Positions 42,862-49,507 of a stretch of 64,000 nucleotides of DNA are shown one piece after another. The translations under genes and the position numbers were made by a program. Where the stretch lies: contig NZ_CP118491.1 of NCBI RefSeq assembly GCF_051124815.1, forward strand, positions 1 to 64,000, given 5' to 3'. Position 1 is the first letter of the stretch, and each line of letters opens with the position of its first letter. Below the pieces are notes generated by a model. That model was not told the DNA's origin. It saw only the letters and a list, made by a program, of their open reading frames with translations, and did no database searches. This DNA is from Azospirillum sp051124815. GTDB lineage: Bacteria; Pseudomonadota; Alphaproteobacteria; Azospirillales; Azospirillaceae.

Positions 42862-45800
42862 ATGGATAAGGTTTCTGCCCTGAACGTTCCTCCGCTTCAT
42901 TTCGTCGTGCCGGTGTGGGGGGAGAAATACGTCCGGCTGTTCCTGGACGTGACGCTGCCGACCTTCCTGTCGCCGCGCAACATCCCCTGCCTGCCGGGCC
43001 TGTACCGCTGCGCCTTCCACATCTTCACCATGCCGGACATGGTGGAGACGATCCGCAGCGCGCCGTCCTTCCAGGCGCTGTCCGCCCTGCTGCCGTCCCA
43101 CATCCATTGCTTCGACGGCTTCGACGCCAACAAGTACAACCAGATGTCCTGGGGCCATCTGCGGGGCATGGCGCTCGCCAACGAGGCGGAGGCGGCGACC
43201 GTCTTCCTCAACGCCGACATGGTCTTCTCCGACGGCTCCTTCGAATCGATCGCCCGCATCCTGGCGTCGGGCAAGCGGGTCATCGAGATCGAGGGCGTGC
43301 GCACCAACAAGCCGGGCATGGTCGAGGCCTTGCGCGGCCGCCATTTCGACCCGGCGACCCAGGCGATCACCGTGCCGCCGGACCGGCTGGTGCGGCTGAT
43401 GCTCGACAACCTGCACAAGATGAGCCTGTCCCATTTCTGGGAGCCGGAGGACGACCAGGGCTTCATGCCCTTCCACACCTATTTCCGGGTCGGGCGGTCC
43501 GGCCTGATCGCGCGGTCGACGCACCTCTATCCTTTCGTCGTCCATCCGCGCAACCGCGTGCCGGTCGACCAGATCACCACCATCGACTGGGACCTCGTCG
43601 ACCGGGTCTGCCCCGATCCCGCCGATTCCCATGTGGTCACCGATTCCCGCGAGATCCTCGCGGCGGAGATGAGCGACCCCGACTATTACGTCAAGCCGTG
43701 GTATGCCCGGCGCGACGTCGAGCAGTACCGGGACAATTTCTTCCGCAACACCCATTGCTGCTCGGCGCGCCACCGCGACGTGCTGCGTTATGTGATCAAT
43801 TTCTATACCGGCCGCGACCGCGGGCCGGACTGGACGGCGGTGCGGCGGCGGGTCGACGCCTGGTACGACGCCATCGTCTCCACCGGCCCGATCGACGTGG
43901 CCGGGCTGTGGGGGCCGCCGCTGGCCCGCACCGTCTGGCAGGAGGCCGCCGCCCGGCTGCAGCCGCGCTTCTCCTTCCTGTTGCCGCGCAAGGTCCATGA
44001 TCTGGTCGGGCTGACCTTCCGCACCCGGTTCCGGCGCTCCTTCTCCCTGTACCGGGACTCCGCCCGCCGGCTGGGCGGCGCCTGCGGGCAGGCGATGACG
44101 GCGGCCCCCCGCGTCCTGTTCAAGGCGACGGAGGCCGAGGCCGCCGCCTGGCTGCGCGAGGTCGACCGCCTGTATGCCGAGGCGGTGCGCTCCTCCGGGA
44201 TCGAGGCCGCCTCCAACGTCGAGATCGACCTGGGCGGCGTCTTCTACGGCACCGGCTGGGGCGACGAGGATTTCCTGTTCGGGCAGGGCATGCGCCGTCT
44301 CGGCCCCGACAACAGCGCCACCGTCCATCTCCGCCTGCAGCCGGGCGACTATGATGTGGAGCTGTATGTCTACAGCGCCCCGGAAGGCGGGGTGAAGACC
44401 ATCCGCCTCAGCGCCGGCGGCGTCCCGCTGCAGGGCGAGGTCGAATGGGTGGTGGACCGCTACCGCTGCATCGGCGTCCTGCCGCGCGCCGTCGTGCAGG
44501 CCGCCGGCGGCTTCGTCGCCCTCACCGTGACGGGAGAGGATCCGTCGCGCCCCTGGCGGGCGGACGAGCCGCCGCAGCCGTCGGCCTTCTCCTTCACCCG
44601 GCTGCTTCTGCGCCGCCGCCAGGACCAGCCGGCGGAGGCCGCGCCCGCCGCCGCACCGGCGCCGGAGGCGGCCGTCGCCGAAACCTCGGCCCTTCCCGTG
44701 CGCAGGGACTCCTGGTCCGGGCCGGGGGTGCGGCGGCGGGTGCGCATGCTGGTGGCGCTTTGGGGCGAACCCTACATCCGCCTGTTCTGCCAGTCCTGCC
44801 TGCCGACCCTGCTGGCGCCGGGCAACCTGCCGGCGCTCGCCGCCCGGCATGATTTCGACCTCGTCTTCCTGACCGCCGGGGCCGACGCCCCCCATTTCGA
44901 CGCCATCCCGGAATATGACGCGCTGCGCCGGCTGGCGCCGGTCCATCTGCTGCCGATCGACGACATCCTGCAGGAATGGTGGCACCCGGCCAGCAACGCC
45001 TACGGCATCGTGCTGACCCGCGCCTTCCACAAGGGGGTGATGGCGATGGGCGAGGCGCAGCTGAACACGCATTTCGTCTTCTGGAACGCCGACTTCTGCG
45101 CGTCCGACGGCTCCTTCGGCCATCTCGCCGACCTGCTGGCCCATGAGGACTTCAACGGCATCCTCGCCCCCAGCCTGCGGGTGGACGAGGCGTCCATCGT
45201 GCCGGAGATGCTGAAGCGGCGGGACGGCGACCAGCCGGTGATCTCCATCCCGTCCCGTCCCTTCACCCGGCTGGCGCTCGACCATCTGCACCCGACGGTG
45301 AAGGGCAAGACGGTGACCCGGCGGTCGGACTATGTGTCGACCCTGGCGAACCAGTTCTACTGGCATGTCGACGACGAGCTGCTGGTCGCCCGCAACTACC
45401 TGCTGTTCATGCTGTGCATCCGGCCGGAGCGGATCTGCAACGACCTCGCCGCCTATTGCGACTATGGCTTCATCCCGGAGATGGTGCCGTCCGGCCGCAT
45501 CCACACCGTCGCCGATTCGGACGAGATGCTGCTGCTGGAGCTGCAGAATCCGGACAAGGAGACGCAGTATCTGAAGTTCGTCCATCCGGACGTGCCGATG
45601 AACCCACGCGACTTCCAGTCCTACATCTCCGAATGGTCGACGGCGGAGCACCGGGCCAATTCCCGCGTCCTGACCCTGTTCCGGGCCGGCGGCAAGGCCT
45701 ACGACATGGCCGAGATCCAGGCCATGACCGACCGTTTCATGGATCCGCTGGAGGAGGGGCTGTATCCGCAACCCCGCTGGCACAACGGCCATCCCTACTG

Positions 45801-47190
45801 GACCGGCACCATCCTCGGCATGGGCAAGTCGGCGCGCACCGCCCTGCCGCTGTCGCCCCACACGGAACCGCTGCGCGCGCTGGGGATCGACTTCGACCTC
45901 TACGCCCATGCGGAGCTGTATTTCGGCTCACGCTGGCGCGACCGGCTCAGCGCCGTGCGCACCGACAAGAGCGTGACGATGGGCGAACTGGAAACCCGCC
46001 TGCGCGACATGGACGCCGCCTATCCCGATTTCTTCCGGGAGGCCGGCCTGCCGCACCATCCCCGCCACGAGGTCGACCTGACCGACGTCTTCTTCGGCAC
46101 CGGCTGGGCGCCCGTGGACCGGACGGGTCCCGCCGCCCGCCGGCCCGTCGGGCCGGCCGGCCGGGCGCACATCCTGCTGAAGCTGCAGGGCGGCCGCATC
46201 CTCTATTCGGGAAAGCTCTACCTGGACGGACCGGCCGAGGCGTTGACCCGCACCCGCATCACGGTGAACGGCAACGCCTATTTCCAGCAACTCTACCGCG
46301 AGGGGGAGGCGCTGGTGGTCTCCTTCTTCCTGCCGCGCGGCGTGGTCGACACCTGCAACGGCAGCGTCGACATCGGCATCGAGGCGATTGGTGGAAGCGG
46401 AGCCGACATGTTCGGCGTTCCGTCGCCGGTCGCCGTCCGCAGGCTGATCGTGGAAAGCCTGGAATCGGTGCAGAACAGCTGTCCGGTGATCCTGCCGATC
46501 ATGGATGCCGGCAAGCTCGACCTTGCCCGCCAGTTCCTCGACGATTTCGGCGAGGACGGCGCGCGGTCGGACGTCGGCCGCCTGCTGCTGACCCGCTATC
46601 AGGTGCTGACGGAGAAGCGTGCCTGGATGTCGGCCGACCTGGATGCGGCGTTGACCGGCCCGGCCCAGGCCGACACCGCCCAGGGACTGAAGGCGATCGT
46701 CGGTTCCATCATCCGGCACGAGCGCGATTACGCCACCGCCAGCCGGATCCTCGACCGTCTTTCGCCGGTCTGCCCGGAGGATGGGGACCTCTGGGCGTCG
46801 CTGTCCCACACCGCCCGCCGCTGCGGCAAGCCGAAGCTGGCCATGGACGCCCTGGCCCACGCGGTCATGCTGGCGGAGGGGCGGTATCTGAAGGCGAATC
46901 CCGACGTCGCCGCCGACCTGTTCGCCGGGCGGGTGGCCGGTGCCGCCGAGCATTACCTCGGCCGCGGCCGGGAGGAGGGGCGCGACTGGCCCGGCTTCCT
47001 GCCCGTGTCGGAACTTGCCGGCCACCTGTATCTGCGCCGCTATCCCGATGTCGCCGATCTGGTGCTGGCCGGCAAGGTCGCCTGGGCCTACGACCATTAC
47101 CAGCGCCAGGGCAAGGCCGAGGGGCGCGAGTGGCCCGACGCCGCTCCCGCTCCGGCTGCCGCGGCACGGGCCGATACGGTTCCGGCCTGA
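42862..47190 (+). CDS. Giant 1442-aa glycosyltransferase-like protein with internal duplication
   Basis: Two homologous halves can be aligned by eye. Each opens with a GT-A-like strand: LHFVVPVWGEKYVRLFLDVT near residue 12 and RMLVALWGEPYIRLFCQSC near 628. Each has FLNADMVFSDGSF or FWNADFCASDGSF (Asp-x-x-x-x-Asp after a hydrophobic strand) as a possible metal site. Each ends in a beta-rich module marked VFYGTGW (about 460) or VFFGTGW (about 1076). Two C-terminal repeats of the form YL-x2-(N/Y)PDVA...HY-x2-(Q/R)G-x2-EGR-(D/E)WP close the protein (about 1343-1427). The start is the ATG at 42862; the longer frame is unlikely because the terminator lies there. Probably it adds two sugars in turn, or one half is regulatory; no family is recognised with certainty. 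Confidence 0.75.
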   Translation: MDKVSALNVPPLHFVVPVWGEKYVRLFLDVTLPTFLSPRNIPCLPGLYRCAFHIFTMPDMVETIRSAPSFQALSALLPSHIHCFDGFDANKYNQMSWGHLRGMALANEAEAATVFLNADMVFSDGSFESIARILASGKRVIEIEGVRTNKPGMVEALRGRHFDPATQAITVPPDRLVRLMLDNLHKMSLSHFWEPEDDQGFMPFHTYFRVGRSGLIARSTHLYPFVVHPRNRVPVDQITTIDWDLVDRVCPDPADSHVVTDSREILAAEMSDPDYYVKPWYARRDVEQYRDNFFRNTHCCSARHRDVLRYVINFYTGRDRGPDWTAVRRRVDAWYDAIVSTGPIDVAGLWGPPLARTVWQEAAARLQPRFSFLLPRKVHDLVGLTFRTRFRRSFSLYRDSARRLGGACGQAMTAAPRVLFKATEAEAAAWLREVDRLYAEAVRSSGIEAASNVEIDLGGVFYGTGWGDEDFLFGQGMRRLGPDNSATVHLRLQPGDYDVELYVYSAPEGGVKTIRLSAGGVPLQGEVEWVVDRYRCIGVLPRAVVQAAGGFVALTVTGEDPSRPWRADEPPQPSAFSFTRLLLRRRQDQPAEAAPAAAPAPEAAVAETSALPVRRDSWSGPGVRRRVRMLVALWGEPYIRLFCQSCLPTLLAPGNLPALAARHDFDLVFLTAGADAPHFDAIPEYDALRRLAPVHLLPIDDILQEWWHPASNAYGIVLTRAFHKGVMAMGEAQLNTHFVFWNADFCASDGSFGHLADLLAHEDFNGILAPSLRVDEASIVPEMLKRRDGDQPVISIPSRPFTRLALDHLHPTVKGKTVTRRSDYVSTLANQFYWHVDDELLVARNYLLFMLCIRPERICNDLAAYCDYGFIPEMVPSGRIHTVADSDEMLLLELQNPDKETQYLKFVHPDVPMNPRDFQSYISEWSTAEHRANSRVLTLFRAGGKAYDMAEIQAMTDRFMDPLEEGLYPQPRWHNGHPYWTGTILGMGKSARTALPLSPHTEPLRALGIDFDLYAHAELYFGSRWRDRLSAVRTDKSVTMGELETRLRDMDAAYPDFFREAGLPHHPRHEVDLTDVFFGTGWAPVDRTGPAARRPVGPAGRAHILLKLQGGRILYSGKLYLDGPAEALTRTRITVNGNAYFQQLYREGEALVVSFFLPRGVVDTCNGSVDIGIEAIGGSGADMFGVPSPVAVRRLIVESLESVQNSCPVILPIMDAGKLDLARQFLDDFGEDGARSDVGRLLLTRYQVLTEKRAWMSADLDAALTGPAQADTAQGLKAIVGSIIRHERDYATASRILDRLSPVCPEDGDLWASLSHTARRCGKPKLAMDALAHAVMLAEGRYLKANPDVAADLFAGRVAGAAEHYLGRGREEGRDWPGFLPVSELAGHLYLRRYPDVADLVLAGKVAWAYDHYQRQGKAEGREWPDAAPAPAAAARADTVPA

Positions 47191-47218
47191 CGGCAGGCGG
47201 AGAAGGCGGTTCGGCGGC

Positions 47219-47253
47219 AAAGGCCGGCTCCGGAAGGAAGCCGGCCTTTGTCT
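47219..47253 (+). terminator. Terminator after the giant glycosyltransferase gene
   Basis: A perfect 11-bp stem AAAGGCCGGCT/AGCCGGCCTTT (47219-47229 with 47239-47249) with a 9-nt loop is followed by GTCTTG. The T-tract is short, so efficiency is uncertain. Confidence 0.7.
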
Positions 47254-47360
47254 TGTTCGAAGTTTAGGAAAATAAGCTTACGCATGCGGCGGATTATAGG
47301 TACATTGTCGTGGCTATCGCCGGCCCCGCCGGCTTCCCCGATCCCAGCAGGAGGAAAGCC

Positions 47361-47663
47361 ATGCCCGTGCTTGCCATCGACGATTTCGGCGAACGCATCC
47401 AGGCGCTGCGCCCTGGCACCGCCCAGACCGTTCCCATCGGGGCGGCGACGCAGAGTTCGGGGTCCTTCGGGGCGGCGGTCCTGCGGCTGGTCGCCACCTC
47501 CCCCTGTTTCGTCGCCTTCGGGACGGCGCCGTTCGCCGATGCCGCGGACGGCCATTACCTGCCGCAGGGCGTGCCCGAATATTTCCGGACGGCGGCGGGC
47601 GACCGTGTCGCGGTGGTCCGGGCGGCCGACGATGGGCTGCTCCACATCTCGGAGATGGGCTGA
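47361..47663 (+). CDS. Hypothetical 100-aa protein ahead of the tail-fibre-like gene
   Basis: A 100-aa protein starting MPVLAIDDFGERIQALRPG. The ATG at 47361 follows AGGAGGAAAG, an excellent ribosome-binding site. The sequence is beta-rich (AAVLRLVATSPCFVAFGTAP) and has no membrane segment. The family is not recognised. Proteins of this size and pattern, with paired QTVPIGAA and RVAVVRAA-like strands, are common near phage structural genes, and the next genes are tail-fibre-like. Its stop overlaps a small Arg-rich frame. Confidence 0.65.
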   Translation: MPVLAIDDFGERIQALRPGTAQTVPIGAATQSSGSFGAAVLRLVATSPCFVAFGTAPFADAADGHYLPQGVPEYFRTAAGDRVAVVRAADDGLLHISEMG

Positions 47664-47788
47664 TGCTGGGCCGTGTCGGACGGCTGCTGGCGGCGGCCGG
47701 CAGCCGCCTGCGCCGGCTGGCCGCCCGGTCGGGCTGCCGGCTGCTGACCCGTTCCGGCAGCCGTCTCGTCCCCCGATCCCAGCCATGA
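47663..47788 (+). CDS. Possible 41-aa arginine-rich micropeptide
   Basis: ATG at 47663 overlaps the previous TGA (TGATG), a classic coupling arrangement. The 41-codon frame has ten arginines and five serines and two similar segments, GSRLRRLAARSG and GSRLVPRSQP. It is too short for usual gene calling and has no homologue I recognise. The overlap, together with the 10-bp gap to the next gene, is the main support; chance is possible because this GC-rich DNA favours Arg/Leu codons. Confidence 0.35.
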   Translation: MLGRVGRLLAAAGSRLRRLAARSGCRLLTRSGSRLVPRSQP

Positions 47789-47798
47789 GGGAACGCCC

Positions 47799-48497
47799 AT
47801 GACCGACATCGCCCTTCACCAGCTTCCCGATTCCGGGCCGTTGACCGGTGCCGAGATCGTGCCCATCGACGACGGCACCGCCACCGTCAAGACGACCGTC
47901 GGCGCCCTGCGCGCCGGGCTTGCGGCGGCCGAACATGGCCATGCCTCCGCCGCCATCGCCGATTCCACCGCCACCGGCCGGGCGCTGCTGACCGCGGCGA
48001 CGGCGTCGGATGCGCGCGGCACCCTGGGGCTCGGCAGCCTCGCCCAGCAGAATGCCGCCGTCACCGCCGACGCCGCCCAGGGGCTGGCGCTGCGCAATCT
48101 CAGCGCGGGCGGGTCGGCCGCCTGCCGCCTGACGCTGGGCAGCAACGCCGACGACAGCGACGCCTATGTCCAGCTCAACAGCGGCGGCAATGCCTCCCAC
48201 GGCGGGGCGCGGTCGCTGAACATTCTGGCCAACGCCGGAGACATCTGCTTCCTCGCCGGCCGCCTCAACCCGACCCTGCGGCTGCGCATCCTCAACGGCG
48301 GCGGCGTGGCGGTCGGCAGCGCCACGGTCTTCGATTCAGCCGGCCATGCCAGCCTGCGCAGCTACACGGTGGCGACGCTGCCGACCGCCAGCCCGGCCGG
48401 CCGGCTGATCCATGTGTCGGACGGTGCCGCCGGCCGGCGGCTGGCAGTGTCGTCCGGCAGCGGCTGGAGCTGGACCGACGGCACCGCCGTGGCCTGA
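47799..48497 (+). CDS. Phage tail-fibre-like protein
   Basis: A 232-aa protein. Residues about 55-90 (RALLTAATASDARGTLGLGS) match the Ala/Thr-rich repeat of phage tail fibres. The C-terminal 50 residues (VATLPTASPAGRLIHVSDGA then LAVSSGSGWSWTDG) follow the pattern common at the ends of tail-fibre and tail-collar proteins. No other phage structural, lysis or integration gene is in the window. It is embedded in glycan genes, preceded by a 100-aa hypothetical and followed by an 85-aa one. It might be a domesticated fibre module, a surface decoration or a remnant. Confidence 0.75.
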   Translation: MTDIALHQLPDSGPLTGAEIVPIDDGTATVKTTVGALRAGLAAAEHGHASAAIADSTATGRALLTAATASDARGTLGLGSLAQQNAAVTADAAQGLALRNLSAGGSAACRLTLGSNADDSDAYVQLNSGGNASHGGARSLNILANAGDICFLAGRLNPTLRLRILNGGGVAVGSATVFDSAGHASLRSYTVATLPTASPAGRLIHVSDGAAGRRLAVSSGSGWSWTDGTAVA

Positions 48498-48533
48498 CCT
48501 CTTCCCATCCATTCTCAGGAGCAGGAAAAGCGC

Positions 48534-48791
48534 ATGATTACCGAAAAGGTCCCCTACGAGCTTCTGGTGCGCTGGGACGAGACCGGCCGGCTGGCCGGCG
48601 CCCACATCCAGTTCCGCTACGTCACCCGCGACGGCAGCATCGACGGCAGTACCGGTGGCGGCCCCGATGGAGGGGCGGCGGTTCTGGGCGAGTTCCTCGG
48701 CCCGGCCGAACCGGTGGTCCTGACGGCGGAGGAAGCCGCGCTTGTCGCGGCCCTGCCGTCCCGGCGCGAGGCGGCGCCGGTCTCCGGTTGA
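48534..48791 (+). CDS. Hypothetical 85-aa protein downstream of the tail-fibre-like gene
   Basis: An 85-aa protein starting MITEKVPYELLVRWDETGRL. AGGAGCAGGAAAAG gives a strong ribosome-binding site for the ATG at 48534. A Gly/Ser/Asp-rich stretch in the middle and an Ala-rich helix at the end (LTAEEAALVAALPSRREAA) are visible. Family unknown; short proteins of this style often follow tail-fibre genes. It is 36 bp from the tail-fibre gene and likely co-transcribed. Confidence 0.7.
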   Translation: MITEKVPYELLVRWDETGRLAGAHIQFRYVTRDGSIDGSTGGGPDGGAAVLGEFLGPAEPVVLTAEEAALVAALPSRREAAPVSG

Positions 48792-48895
48792 CCTGTCCTG
48801 CGGGATTGACCTGAACCATTGTGCGGGAAACCGTTCTGCGGCATGTCTTGGCCGTCTGCCGGCCGGGCCGGTTGCAGCGGAGCGGTTTCCCCCTC

Positions 48896-49456
48896 ATGTC
48901 CGTCTTCCTTGTCCGCCACGGCGAATCCGAAGGCAATCTCGCGCGGGTGTTCAGCGGCGTCACCGACCATGCGTTGACTCCGCTCGGCCGGCGGCAGGCG
49001 GTGGAGGCGGCCGGGCAACTGGCCGGACGGCGCTTCGCCACCCTCTTCACCTCGACCCTGTCGCGGGCCATCGACACCGCCGCCCTGATCCTCGAGCATG
49101 GCGGCTGCGCCTGCGGGCGGGTGGTGCGTCACCACGACCTGGACGAACGGAATTTCGGCGTGATGGAGGCGGTGGACCAACCCGATCCCGCCGGCCTGCC
49201 GCCCGACCATCCGGCCCGCCTGACCTGCCTGGACGTCCATCATAGGCCGCCGGGCGGCGAATCGATCGGCGACACCCAGGCCCGTGCCGTGCGCTATTTC
49301 CAGGCCGCCATCGCTCCGGCGGCGGAGATGGGTGACGTGCTGGTCGTCGCCCACGGCAACGTCATCAAGGGGCTGGTCGCCTGGCATCTCGGCTGGCCGC
49401 TCGACCTCGTGCCGGAGATGCCGATGCGCAACTGCCTGATCACCCGCTTCCCCTGA
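48896..49456 (+). CDS. Histidine phosphatase (phosphoglycerate-mutase-like) protein
   Basis: A 186-aa protein of the histidine phosphatase superfamily. LVRHGESEGNL holds the catalytic R7-H8. SRAIDTAALIL, LDERNFGVMEAV and VLVVAHGNVIKGLVAW with the second histidine complete the active site. The ATG at 48896 gives the normal start just before the RHG motif. Phosphatases of this group act on sugar phosphates and other phosphoesters; in this locus a sugar 1-phosphate is plausible, as is a broad phosphatase. Confidence 0.9.
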   Translation: MSVFLVRHGESEGNLARVFSGVTDHALTPLGRRQAVEAAGQLAGRRFATLFTSTLSRAIDTAALILEHGGCACGRVVRHHDLDERNFGVMEAVDQPDPAGLPPDHPARLTCLDVHHRPPGGESIGDTQARAVRYFQAAIAPAAEMGDVLVVAHGNVIKGLVAWHLGWPLDLVPEMPMRNCLITRFP

Positions 49457-49474
49457 TTCCGCTCTCTTCCCCGG

Positions 49475-49507
49475 CCCGGTGCCCCAGCCCGGTGCCCCAG
49501 CCCGGTG
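49475..49507 (+). repeat. 13-bp tandem repeat overlapping a GTG start
   Basis: CCCGGTGCCCCAG occurs at 49475-49487 and 49488-49500 and starts a third time at 49501-49507. Each unit contains a GTG, and the last one (49505) is the furthest-upstream start codon of the next gene. Copy number may vary by slippage. Confidence 0.7.

Noticed and set aside
41956..45909. 1317-codon minus-strand open frame
   Set aside because: Antisense to the TylF-like and giant glycosyltransferase genes; low-complexity composition and no recognisable motif.
47361..48791. Prophage
   Set aside because: Only a tail-fibre-like gene and two small genes are seen; no capsid, tail, lysis, integrase or attachment site.
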